Assembly: GCF_041725775.1 (NCBI RefSeq)
Contig: NZ_JBEUEL010000047.1
Location: 1 to 14,372 of the forward strand
Origin: Pueribacillus sp041725775
Lineage (GTDB): Bacteria > Bacillota > Bacilli > Bacillales > UBA6769
Length of the DNA: 14,372 bases
Direction: 5' to 3'
Under the pieces are notes generated by a model. The model was not told the origin of the DNA and made no database searches. It worked only from the letters and a program-made list of their open reading frames with translations. Shown in pieces: positions 7,632 through 14,298 of this stretch. Within the stretch, counting starts at the first letter, position 1. Every line of letters begins with the position of its first letter. The translations under genes and the position numbers were made by a program.

Positions 7632-7652
7632 TGAAATATTTATTACATTTCA
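7632..7652. promoter_or_regulatory. Upstream TGAAAT...ATTTCA inverted repeat, candidate operator
   Basis: TGAAAT (7632-7637) and ATTTCA (7647-7652) form an inverted repeat with nine bases between the arms. The same arms, closer together, recur at 7711-7726. This is a possible second site for the RpiR-type regulator encoded downstream. The region is AT-rich, so chance cannot be excluded. Confidence 0.3.
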
Positions 7653-7676
7653 CTATCATTTTGAAAAACAATTGCG

Positions 7677-7682
7677 TATAAT
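7677..7682 (+). promoter_or_regulatory. -10 box of the aminomutase promoter
   Basis: A perfect TATAAT lies 67 bases before the preferred start codon. No good -35 box is found at the normal distance (TATCAT at 17 bases; TTGAAA is only 10 bases away). A weak -35 would suit a promoter that needs an activator or is controlled by the flanking palindromes. Confidence 0.4.
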
Positions 7683-7710
7683 GAAATAAAACTAACATAA
7701 ATTAAAATAA

Positions 7711-7726
7711 TGAAATTCAAATTTCA
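7711..7726. promoter_or_regulatory. Perfect palindrome TGAAATTCAAATTTCA, candidate RpiR operator
   Basis: Two 7-base arms, TGAAATT and AATTTCA, are perfectly inverted around CA. The site lies 23 bases before the preferred start codon and downstream of the TATAAT, a position suited to repression. Its form resembles the TGTAAT...ATTACA site known for HexR, an RpiR-family regulator. Assignment to the rpiR-like gene at 9181 is inference. Confidence 0.5.
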
Positions 7727-7749
7727 AAATCAAAAAAGGGATGTGTGGA

Positions 7750-9123
7750 ATGGGCAAACAAGTCGTTGTGCCAAATGTAATTTCTAAGAACATGTCACGG
7801 TCGGTAGAAGCGTTTGAAGAGGCTAAGCAAGTTATTCCGGGCGGAGTAACCGCAAACATTAAGTATTTTCAACCGCATCCGATCGTCATGGAGAGGGGGA
7901 AAGGAAGTCGATTAATTGATGTAGACGGTAATGAGTATGTTGACTATTTATTATGTTATGGAGCGCTTATTGCAGGGCATGGGCATCCGAAAGTAAATGA
8001 AGCGGTTGTAACTTTTTTACAGTCAACAGGATCTGTTTTTGGAGCACCTCATCAATTAGAATTAGCGATGGCCCAAAAATTATGTGAACTATTCCCAAGT
8101 ATTGATATGGTTCGCTTTACAAATTCAGGACTTGAAGCAACTTTGCTAACGATTCGGCTCGCGAAAGCGATAACCGGGAAACGAAAAGTTGCAAAATTTG
8201 AAGGTCATTATCACGGCGGGTACGATCAAATGCTTATAAGTGTGAATCCAGATGTAATGAACGCTGGTCATGAAACAATTCCTCGATCTGTTCCTGATTC
8301 AAAAGGAATTTCAGATTATGATCTTGAGCATACGATCGTGTTGCCGTTTAACAATATAGCTGAAACCGATCTAATTTTGCGGAAGCATAAAGACGAGATT
8401 GCAGCTGTCATTTTAGAGCCTGTTCAAGGAGGATATATTCCAGCTGATGAGCATTTTATGTATCAGTTACGTAAAATAACAGAAGAGTTAGGGATTTTGT
8501 TAATTTTTGATGAAGTTAAAACCGGATTTCGTCTCCATTTAGGAGGAGCGCAGTCAGTTTACAACGTAAAACCTGATTTAACCGCATTAGGAAAAGTACT
8601 CGGTGGCGGTTTCCCGATTGGTGCGGTTGGAGGAAAAAAAGAAATGATGGAAATCATGTCACCTGAGCGCGGAAATGATATTTTAATTGCAGGTGAAAAA
8701 AACAAGCGATCTGACGACATCATGTTTCATAGCGGGACGTATAACGGTCATCCGACGGTACTCACTGCGGGTCTTGCCACGATTGAAGTGCTTGAGGAAG
8801 GTGACACGATGCGAACTCTTCTCAAAAATTCAAAAATGTTAAGAACGGAACTCGAATCATTATATCACCGTTACAACATTGATATGCAAGCGATTGGTAT
8901 GGGGAGTATGTTTAACATTGTCTTATCAAATGAAAAAATTAGTAACTACCGTGACATGGGTAAAGCAAATGTTGACTTAAGAAAACGAATCGATTATGAG
9001 TTATTAAAATTAGGGATTTATACGAAGCCGATGAATCGCTATTCCTTATCTGTTGCTCACACAGAAAACGATATACATGATACAATAGAAGTACACGAAC
9101 ATGTCATTAAAAAAATACGTTAG
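7750..9123 (+). CDS. Class-III PLP aminotransferase, glutamate-1-semialdehyde aminomutase-like
   Basis: This enzyme of about 457 residues is a fold-type I PLP protein. Numbering here is from the ATG at 7750. FDEVKTGFR (253-261) carries the Asp that contacts the pyridine nitrogen. TALGKVLGGGFPIGA (278-292) carries the PLP-binding Lys282. HYHGGYD (153-159) and EPVQGGY (223-229) are also class III. It looks most like glutamate-1-semialdehyde aminomutases, but the N-terminal PGGVNSPVR block of true HemL reads PGGVTANIKYF (30-40), so the substrate probably differs. There are no haem genes nearby; a TAXI-TRAP transporter and an RpiR regulator flank it. Another ATG at 7741 directly abuts AAAAGGG (7734-7740) with no spacing, whereas 7750 is nine bases away, so I prefer 7750. 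Likely role: transamination or isomerisation of the imported compound, by inference. Confidence 0.87.
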   Translation: MGKQVVVPNVISKNMSRSVEAFEEAKQVIPGGVTANIKYFQPHPIVMERGKGSRLIDVDGNEYVDYLLCYGALIAGHGHPKVNEAVVTFLQSTGSVFGAPHQLELAMAQKLCELFPSIDMVRFTNSGLEATLLTIRLAKAITGKRKVAKFEGHYHGGYDQMLISVNPDVMNAGHETIPRSVPDSKGISDYDLEHTIVLPFNNIAETDLILRKHKDEIAAVILEPVQGGYIPADEHFMYQLRKITEELGILLIFDEVKTGFRLHLGGAQSVYNVKPDLTALGKVLGGGFPIGAVGGKKEMMEIMSPERGNDILIAGEKNKRSDDIMFHSGTYNGHPTVLTAGLATIEVLEEGDTMRTLLKNSKMLRTELESLYHRYNIDMQAIGMGSMFNIVLSNEKISNYRDMGKANVDLRKRIDYELLKLGIYTKPMNRYSLSVAHTENDIHDTIEVHEHVIKKIR

Positions 9124-9131
9124 TAACAACA

Positions 9132-9163
9132 GGCTCCCACTTTTTGTGGTAGCCAACTTTTTT
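9132..9163 (+). terminator. Imperfect terminator between aminomutase and rpiR-like genes
   Basis: GGCTCCCAC (9132-9140) pairs with GTGGTAGCC (9146-9154) with one mismatch. AAC and then six T follow. It ends 17 bases before the next start codon, so some read-through into the regulator gene is likely; no separate promoter is obvious. Confidence 0.6.
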
Positions 9164-9180
9164 AATGGAAGGGATAGCGA

Positions 9181-10032
9181 ATGGTTGATGTGTATCGATA
9201 CATTTCAGAAAAAGTAAATGAAATGAGTAAGTCACAACGAAAAATTGCTCTCTATATTTTAAGTAATACCGAATCTGTTCCTTTTTTTAATGTTGGGCAA
9301 CTTGCAAAAATGGTAGGGGTTAGCGAAGCGACTGTCGTTCGCTTCGCAACTTTCCTTGGCTACGAAGGTTACCCTGAATTTCAACGGGCCATGCAGGAAG
9401 CGGTAAAAAAACAGTTGACGACGGTTGAACGGTTAAAGCTGTCTGATGATGTCTATGACAAAGAAGATAAAGCGATCTATGAAATGTTTAATGAAGACGT
9501 TCAACGAATTCAAATGATGGCTGAACAGTTAGATCTTGCGAAATTTCATGAAGCGGTAGACGCCATTATTCAGGCGAATCGGATTTTTATTATTGCAAAT
9601 CGAAGTGCAGTTTCTGTTGGATCGTTTTTAGAATTCTATTTTGACCTCATGTTTGAAAATGCTGAACTTATCCGTAATCCACATGGAATTTCTGAAAAGT
9701 TGTTTCGAATCGATGAAAATGATGTCGTCATTGGATTAAGCTTTGCTCGGTATACGAAAAATACTGTCGAAGCCGTTTCGTTTGCAAAAGATCGCGGAAC
9801 GAAAGTGATCGCGATTACAGATAATATGCTTTCTCCTTTAATTCCATATGCTAACATTGCGTTATGTGCAAGAAGCGATATGCCATCGTTTATCGATTCT
9901 TTCGTTGCGCCATTAAGTTTAATTAATGCACTCATTACAGCCGTCGGTAGAAAAAAACGTGTTGAAATTGAGCAACATCTAGAAGAACTAGAAGACGTTT
10001 GGGAACGGTTCAGTATATTTAGCCCTCAATAA
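9181..10032 (+). CDS. MurR/RpiR-family transcriptional regulator (HTH + SIS)
   Basis: This 283-residue DNA-binding regulator has the family's two domains. The N-terminal HTH spans about residues 1-77, with NVGQLAKMVGVSEATVVRFATFLGY at 37-61 as the helix-turn-helix. A SIS domain follows at about 125-255. In classic sugar-phosphate members the SIS domain has an SGxT loop; here the corresponding stretch is GLSFARYTKNTVEAV (185-199). This type occurs in RpiR proteins that need not bind a phosphosugar. GGAAGGGATAGCG precedes the ATG. It lies 57 bases after the aminomutase gene and probably controls it, perhaps through the palindromes at 7632 and 7711, and perhaps the transporter too. The last codons overlap the 3' end of the convergent B3/B4 gene by 14 bases. 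Confidence 0.93.
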   Translation: MVDVYRYISEKVNEMSKSQRKIALYILSNTESVPFFNVGQLAKMVGVSEATVVRFATFLGYEGYPEFQRAMQEAVKKQLTTVERLKLSDDVYDKEDKAIYEMFNEDVQRIQMMAEQLDLAKFHEAVDAIIQANRIFIIANRSAVSVGSFLEFYFDLMFENAELIRNPHGISEKLFRIDENDVVIGLSFARYTKNTVEAVSFAKDRGTKVIAITDNMLSPLIPYANIALCARSDMPSFIDSFVAPLSLINALITAVGRKKRVEIEQHLEELEDVWERFSIFSPQ

Positions 10033-10690
10033 GTTGAGGAGTATAATCGCCTCCGTGTAACGAACAAAACATATCTGCGATGGCATGAAGCTGTGCCGTA
10101 GCGTTAGATGCTTTAACGGAAGGCAATAGATAGACGATATGTAAACCATTTTTCGTATTTTCGGAAACACTCGCCCGTTTCGAATCGACAAATGGACTTC
10201 CAAATGCACCTTTATCGTCACGTAGCATAAGTTTGTTTGTTAAATTGTATATCCGTCCGTTTAATGCTTCGTATTCATCTTGTTTAGCACCGATATCAAG
10301 TTGAACCGGTGTAGCAAGTTTGTCCAAATCGTACATTCCGAAAGGAATTTTGTATTGTAAAGATAAAAGGTTTGTCACATCTACCGCAGAATTAATAGAT
10401 TGAATGAATTTTCCTTTCGTTACCCTTCGCAACAAAGCTTCTGCTGAATGACGATATCTTGACGGATCGATTCCGAACGTTTTTACGATCGTTCGCCACT
10501 CCTGAATAGCTGAGTTCTCGGCTACTTTTTTTCCTTCAAATTCAAATTTTAAATGCTCTTGAAATAAATGAAAACGCCCACGAAGCATTTGAGGTGAAGA
10601 ACTTACAACGATGTTGTTATAATGAATAACACCAAGTTTAAAGCGTGGAACGTGTTGAAAAATTGCTCTTGAAATTGAAACATGAACCAT
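10019..10690 (-). CDS. Stand-alone B3/B4 tRNA-binding-domain protein
   Basis: This protein of 223 residues matches the B3/B4 domain of the phenylalanyl-tRNA synthetase beta chain, here without the rest of the synthetase. In the synthetase that domain edits mischarged tRNA. Recognisable parts are PSRYRHSAEALLRRV, SINSAVDVTNLLSLQYKIPFGMYDLDKL and the later LNGRIYNLTNKLMLRDDKGAFGSPFVDS. An upstream ATG at 10738 would add 16 residues, but the ideal AAGGAGG lies seven bases before the ATG at 10690, so I start there. The gene is divergent from queG, with 84 bases between the two starts, and its 3' end overlaps the rpiR-like gene by 14 bases. Free-standing copies are common in Bacillaceae; whether they edit aminoacyl-tRNA is not established to my knowledge. 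Confidence 0.88.
   Translation of the reverse strand: MVHVSISRAIFQHVPRFKLGVIHYNNIVVSSSPQMLRGRFHLFQEHLKFEFEGKKVAENSAIQEWRTIVKTFGIDPSRYRHSAEALLRRVTKGKFIQSINSAVDVTNLLSLQYKIPFGMYDLDKLATPVQLDIGAKQDEYEALNGRIYNLTNKLMLRDDKGAFGSPFVDSKRASVSENTKNGLHIVYLLPSVKASNATAQLHAIADMFCSLHGGDYTPQLIEG
10024..10039. terminator. Small hairpin in the shared 3' ends
   Basis: CCTCAA (10024-10029) and TTGAGG (10034-10039) form a 6-bp stem with a 4-base loop that spans the stop codon of the rpiR-like gene and lies within the last codons of the B3/B4 gene. There is no T run on either strand, so termination here is doubtful. Confidence 0.3.
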
Positions 10691-10774
10691 ATCGTGACCT
10701 CCTTGTCGCCTCATCGTTACTAGCAAACATTTTAACATACGATCACTCTTTTGATGAAAAGGAAGGAATGCTTG

Positions 10775-11938
10775 ATGTCGTTAAACATGCTCAAACAAGA
10801 AATAATTGAATATAGTAAAACAATCGGGATTGATAAAATTGGATTCACGACAGCGGATCCGTTCGTTGAGCTTAAGGAGCGACTTCGTACGCAGCAACAA
10901 TTAAATTATCAGTCAGGGTTTGAAGAGCAAGATGTTGATAAACGTACCGATCCAAAACTCATTATGCCTGAAGCAAAATCGATTATCTCTATTGCATTAG
11001 CCTATCCATCAAGATTGAAAAAAACGCCAAAAAATGAGAAGCAAAATCGCCGCGGATTGTTTGCAAGCGTTTCATGGGGTCGTGATTATCATGTCGTTCT
11101 TCGTGAGCGGTTAATTAAACTTGAAGCTTTTATTAAAGAACGTGTGCCTTTAGCAGTCACAAAATCTATGGTCGATACAGGAGAGTTGTCTGATCGTGCC
11201 GTTGCGGAACGAGCAGGACTAGGATTTGTCGGAAAAAATTGTTCACTCATTACACCAGAGTTTGGTTCATATGTATATTTAGGTGAGATGATTACGAGCC
11301 TTCCGTTTCCACCTGATGAACCCATTTTAGATTCATGTGGATCATGCAACAAATGTGTCGAAGCTTGTCCAACAGGAGCACTTGTTCAAGGTGGCCAACT
11401 TAATGCGAAAAAATGTTTAGCATATTTAACGCAGACGAAAGACTTTCTCCCCGATCAATATCGTGACACGTTAGGCAATCGACTATATGGAATGGATAAA
11501 TGCCAAATCGTATGCCCACGTAATCAAAATAAAAACTTTTATTTGCATGAGGAGTTTGAACCAAATCCAGAACTTGCGATGCCTCCATTAAAACCGTTAT
11601 TAAAAATAAGCAACCGAAAATTTAAAGAAACATTTGGAACTGTATCGGGATCATGGCGAGGGAAAAAGCCAATCCAACGAAATGCAATCATTGCTCTTGC
11701 CTATTTCAAGGATGAGACGGCACTCGATGATTTAATCGATGTGATGAAAACGGATCCTCGTCCAGTTATTCGGGGGACGGCGGCATGGGCCATCGGTAAA
11801 ATTGGTGGTCAAAAAGCGATTTTAGCATTAAAAACGATGGAAACGGTAGAAAATGATGAAGAAGTGTTGCAGGAAATAAAAAAAGGTCTAGCTATCGCAA
11901 AAAACAAGCTAACAAAAGAGTCGCCTTCTCGCTCGTAA
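10775..11938 (+). CDS. queG: Epoxyqueuosine reductase QueG
   Basis: This 387-residue cobalamin and iron-sulfur enzyme reduces epoxyqueuosine to queuosine at position 34 of tRNAs with GUN anticodons, the last step of queuosine synthesis. The N-terminal half has VDTGELSDRAVAERAGLGFVGKN (133-155), including Asp134, which matches the catalytic Asp of B. subtilis QueG as I recall it. Cluster motifs follow: Cys188, 191, 194 and 198 in CGSCNKCVEACPTGA, then Cys214, then Cys243 and Cys247 in GMDKCQIVCP. I expect GCDxCQxVCP there, so Met240 replaces one ligand. HEAT-type helices fill about 300-375, including RPVIRGTAAWAIGKIG. Earlier TTG and ATG codons at 10751 and 10754 precede or overlap the Shine-Dalgarno AGGAAGG (10760-10766); ATG 10775 is eight bases after it. 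It leads the queG-ogt-yhbB-trmL series. Confidence 0.94.
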   Translation: MSLNMLKQEIIEYSKTIGIDKIGFTTADPFVELKERLRTQQQLNYQSGFEEQDVDKRTDPKLIMPEAKSIISIALAYPSRLKKTPKNEKQNRRGLFASVSWGRDYHVVLRERLIKLEAFIKERVPLAVTKSMVDTGELSDRAVAERAGLGFVGKNCSLITPEFGSYVYLGEMITSLPFPPDEPILDSCGSCNKCVEACPTGALVQGGQLNAKKCLAYLTQTKDFLPDQYRDTLGNRLYGMDKCQIVCPRNQNKNFYLHEEFEPNPELAMPPLKPLLKISNRKFKETFGTVSGSWRGKKPIQRNAIIALAYFKDETALDDLIDVMKTDPRPVIRGTAAWAIGKIGGQKAILALKTMETVENDEEVLQEIKKGLAIAKNKLTKESPSRS

Positions 11939-11986
11939 TTTTATACAATATGGAAAGTACTTTACTAAGTAAAGAGGGGATTGTTT

Positions 11987-12523
11987 ATGGAGTCTAAGAC
12001 GAGACTACAACTGTTTTATACTGAAATGGAAAGTCCGCTAGGTCCTTTAACACTATTCGCCTCTGAAAAAGGGCTTTGCTCAATCGAATTCGGCAAAGTA
12101 GAGCAAGCAATGCTGAAAATGAAAATGAATAAACATTTTTTGAAACACGAGTTTACGCATAACGATGAAAAGTTATCAGACGCAATGAAGCAACTTAAAG
12201 AATATTTTTACGGGAGACGAACTTCGTTTCAATTGCCGTTAGATTTGCGTGGAACACCGTTTCAATTGAAGGTGTGGAATGAGTTGCAACATGTTCATTA
12301 TGGTGAAACGATGAGTTATAAGCGAGTTGCTGAATTAATTGGAAAGCCTAAAGCCGTTCGGGCGGTTGGAGGTGCGAATAACCAAAATCCGATTCCAATT
12401 ATTATTCCATGTCACCGTGTAATCGGATCAAATGGTGCATTAGTCGGTTATGGTGGAGGGATTGAAAAAAAAGAGTTTTTGTTAAACTTTGAAAAACAGT
12501 TTTTAAATGAATATTCGTCTTAA
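11987..12523 (+). CDS. ogt: Methylated-DNA--protein-cysteine methyltransferase (O6-alkylguanine repair)
   Basis: This 178-residue suicide repair protein takes the alkyl group from O6-alkylguanine in DNA onto its own cysteine. The acceptor is Cys142 in IIIPCHRVIG (138-147). The DNA-binding helix-turn-helix is about 108-130 (TMSYKRVAELIGKPKAVRAVGGA), with Arg125 as the likely arginine finger. NNQNP (131-135) is also conserved. The N-terminal ribonuclease-H-like domain spans about 1-85. A TTG at 11981 is in frame, but ATG 11987 sits well behind GAGGGG (11974-11979). The gene lies 48 bases after queG. Its product belongs with Ogt/AdaB/MGMT; the regulatory Ada domain is absent. Confidence 0.95.
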   Translation: MESKTRLQLFYTEMESPLGPLTLFASEKGLCSIEFGKVEQAMLKMKMNKHFLKHEFTHNDEKLSDAMKQLKEYFYGRRTSFQLPLDLRGTPFQLKVWNELQHVHYGETMSYKRVAELIGKPKAVRAVGGANNQNPIPIIIPCHRVIGSNGALVGYGGGIEKKEFLLNFEKQFLNEYSS

Positions 12524-12526
12524 AAC

Positions 12527-12556
12527 AGGAACCTGAATTTGGTTCTTTATTTTTTT
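12527..12556 (+). terminator. Intrinsic terminator after the alkyltransferase gene
   Basis: AGGAACC (12527-12533) pairs with GGTTCTT (12541-12547), one G-U pair, and a T-rich tail TATTTTTTT follows. The stem is modest. It would make the yhbB-like and trmL genes at least partly a separate unit. Confidence 0.65.
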
Positions 12557-12573
12557 GAATAGGCAAAAGTCAA

Positions 12574-12623
12574 GCTCCTCCGTCATAAAGTGGAAGGTAG
12601 TTACAGTTTGAAAGGGGAGGAGT
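12574..12623 (+). promoter_or_regulatory. Anti-Shine-Dalgarno pairing upstream of the amidase-domain gene
   Basis: GCTCCTCC (12574-12581) can pair over eight positions (one G-U) with GGAGGAGT (12616-12623), the core of the ribosome binding site for the ATG at 12628. The 34-base loop is long. If transcribed together, this would mask the ribosome site and could control translation. It may be chance, since any SD complement resembles the 16S tail. Confidence 0.3.
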
Positions 12624-12627
12624 ATTC

Positions 12628-13509
12628 ATGGATTGGATAGAACAGCTGAAAAACTGCTGGATCGACCGTAATGACTTCATTGTAAACGATAAGCGAGTGG
12701 ATACTTTTCAGAAGCTTGAACAGGATGCACATGAACGAAAAATATTCCAACTTCGCGATCGTAACGTGAAAATCGTGAAAGCGACCTCACGTGTACAGAT
12801 CGGAGGGTTTCAATCTGTTGATGGTAAAGATATCGTTCGTTATGGGATACATCATCAATGGCTCATGAAGCAAAAGGAACATTTTTATATTGAGGAGCGG
12901 ATAGAAGAACGAAAAGCGATGTTTCAGCATGAGCAGTTAATTGAAGATTGCGTGTACAATGAAAAAATGTCGGATGCTGAAACAAAAGGAGAGAGTGAGG
13001 AAGAGATTATCCGTTCTGTCCGTTTTTCGTATAATCGTTTACAAGCTGTCCAATATGCAGAACGATGGTGGAATGATTATAATCCTGCTTACCGTAAATT
13101 TGATGTCGATTGTACAAATTATGTATCACAATGTTTACATGCGGGTGGTGCGCCGATGAGGGGCTATTCAAATCGTTCTCAGGGATGGTGGTATCAAAAT
13201 GATACTTGGAGTTACAGCTGGGCAGTCGCTCATGCTTTACGCTGGTACTTAGGTACATCGAAAGCAGGTTTGCAAGCAAATGAAGTAAATCGTCCTGAAC
13301 ATCTGGAACTTGGAGACGTTATTTGCTATGATTTTGACGGGGATGGAAAGTGGCAACATAATACGATCGTCGTTGCAAAAGATCAAAACAATATGCCACT
13401 TGTCAATGCCCATACAACGAATAGCCGTATGCGGTATTGGGCGTACGAAGATTCGACGGCGTATACCGATCAAATCCAATATAAATTTTTTCATATTCGT
13501 GATGGGTGA
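12628..13509 (+). CDS. yhbB: YhbB-like amidase-domain protein (Amidase_6 type)
   Basis: This 293-residue protein has no signal peptide, so it is probably cytoplasmic or within the spore. The N-terminal ~130 residues are rich in charge and look partly coiled-coil (YIEERIEERKAMFQHEQ). The C-terminal half is a papain-like amidase domain. It opens with YNRLQAVQYAERWWNDYNP (135-153), then has the probable catalytic Cys162 in VDCTNYVSQ (160-168). His244 in KWQHNTIVV and the region LVNAHTTN (258-265) supply the other expected active-site parts. GDVICYDFDGDG (229-240) is typical of the family. The ribosome site GGGGAGGAG is strong. It is followed by trmL with only 12 bases between. Position between queG and trmL matches yhbB in B. 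subtilis from memory. Substrate unknown; cell-wall peptide cleavage is the usual guess for the domain. Confidence 0.86.
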   Translation: MDWIEQLKNCWIDRNDFIVNDKRVDTFQKLEQDAHERKIFQLRDRNVKIVKATSRVQIGGFQSVDGKDIVRYGIHHQWLMKQKEHFYIEERIEERKAMFQHEQLIEDCVYNEKMSDAETKGESEEEIIRSVRFSYNRLQAVQYAERWWNDYNPAYRKFDVDCTNYVSQCLHAGGAPMRGYSNRSQGWWYQNDTWSYSWAVAHALRWYLGTSKAGLQANEVNRPEHLELGDVICYDFDGDGKWQHNTIVVAKDQNNMPLVNAHTTNSRMRYWAYEDSTAYTDQIQYKFFHIRDG

Positions 13510-13521
13510 TGGGGTGAAATT

Positions 13522-13992
13522 GTGGGGATACATGTCGTTTTATATCAACCAGAAATTCCAGCAAATACGGGTAATATTGCACGAACGTGTGCAGCAACGA
13601 ATGCAGTGTTACATCTTATACGGCCACTTGGGTTTTCAACTGATGATAAAATGTTAAAACGAGCAGGACTAGATTATTGGAAGTTTGTCGATGTGCGTTA
13701 TTATGATTCGTTAACTGAATGTTGTGAGAAAAACGAAGGGGAATTTTACTATTTAACAAAATTTGGAACATGTAAACATACGGATTTTAATTATGAAGAT
13801 TCGAGTCGCGAATATTATTTTATTTTTGGGAATGAGACGAGTGGTTTGCCTAAAGAAGTCATTGAAAATAATCGTGAACGTTGTTTACGGTTGCCGATGA
13901 CTGATTCTGTTCGTGCATTGAATTTATCGAACACTGCTGCGATTATTGTCTATGAGGTTCTTAGGCAACAAGGTTACCCAAACGTACGATAA
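13522..13992 (+). CDS. trmL: tRNA (cytidine/uridine-34-2'-O)-methyltransferase TrmL
   Basis: This 156-residue SPOUT-class methyltransferase adds a 2'-O-methyl group at the wobble base of tRNA-Leu species in characterised homologues. It was formerly called CspR in Bacillus. Family motifs are all present: LYQPEIPANTGNIARTCAAT (7-26), LKRAGLDYW (45-53), IFGNETSGLP (101-110), and the knot-forming RLPMTDSVRALNLSNTAAI (123-141). Length is normal. The GTG start is preceded by GGGGTGA (13511-13517) and lies 12 bases after the yhbB-like stop, so the two are co-transcribed. With queG it makes a small group of wobble-position tRNA modifiers. Confidence 0.95.
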   Translation: MGIHVVLYQPEIPANTGNIARTCAATNAVLHLIRPLGFSTDDKMLKRAGLDYWKFVDVRYYDSLTECCEKNEGEFYYLTKFGTCKHTDFNYEDSSREYYFIFGNETSGLPKEVIENNRERCLRLPMTDSVRALNLSNTAAIIVYEVLRQQGYPNVR

Positions 13993-13996
13993 AGGT

Positions 13997-14026
13997 AAAA
14001 AAACGACCTTTACATGGTCGTTTTTT
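13997..14026. terminator. Bidirectional terminator between trmL and the small peptide gene
   Basis: AAAAAACGACC pairs with GGTCGTTTTTT across a 7-base loop (14009-14015). The A and T tracts make it work on both strands. It lies 5 bases after the trmL stop and 12 bases beyond the stop of the convergent minus-strand peptide. Confidence 0.88.
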
Positions 14027-14037
14027 CTACTTCTATG

Positions 14038-14133
14038 TTATTTTTTCTTTAAACCTGGGCGTTCGTTATAGCCTGCAGTAAAAATAGCAGTAAGAAAAGC
14101 AAGACAGACGCCTAAAATTAAAATAAAACTCAT
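14038..14133 (-). CDS. Small single-pass membrane peptide (31 residues), unrecognised
   Basis: A 31-codon reading frame starts at ATG 14133 and stops at 14038. It encodes a hydrophobic helix (MSFILILGVCLAFLTAIF, residues 1-18) followed by TAGYNERPG and a basic end LKKK, so it is predicted to sit in the membrane. Support is good for its size: an ideal AAGGAGG eight bases before the ATG, a sigma-A-like promoter further up, and the trmL terminator placed just after its stop. An ATG five bases earlier on the same strand lies too close to the ribosome site and meets a stop after one codon. I do not recognise the peptide and assign no function. Confidence 0.72.
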   Translation of the reverse strand: MSFILILGVCLAFLTAIFTAGYNERPGLKKK

Positions 14134-14189
14134 GTCATGTTCCTCCTTGAACAGCGATTGTATAATGCCGTATGTATAATCTAGTCTAT

Positions 14190-14218
14190 ATTATAGCGCA
14201 ACGGAAACAGAAAGTGAA
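14190..14218 (-). promoter_or_regulatory. Sigma-A-type promoter of the small peptide gene
   Basis: On the minus strand TTCACT (14218-14213) and TATAAT (14195-14190) are separated by exactly 17 bases. The predicted start near 14183 gives a leader of about 50 bases. An alternative pair, TTGCGC with TATACA at 17 bases, overlaps it. Confidence 0.55.
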
Positions 14219-14298
14219 CCTTTCAATACCGTTGAGATAAACTTGTCAAAAAGGGGATGTATTTCCATAAAGAACACGTATATTACAAGTCATTTTAA

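Noticed and set aside
7661..7682. TTGAAA (7661-7666) as -35 partner of TATAAT (7677-7682)
   Set aside because: Spacing is only 10 bases, too short for a sigma-A promoter.
10691..10738. 16-residue N-terminal extension of the B3/B4 protein
   Set aside because: The ideal AAGGAGG lies within the extension and points to ATG 10690.
12941..13657. Several overlapping frames on both strands across the yhbB-like and trmL genes
   Set aside because: They are shadows of two well-supported genes and have no motifs or ribosome sites of their own.
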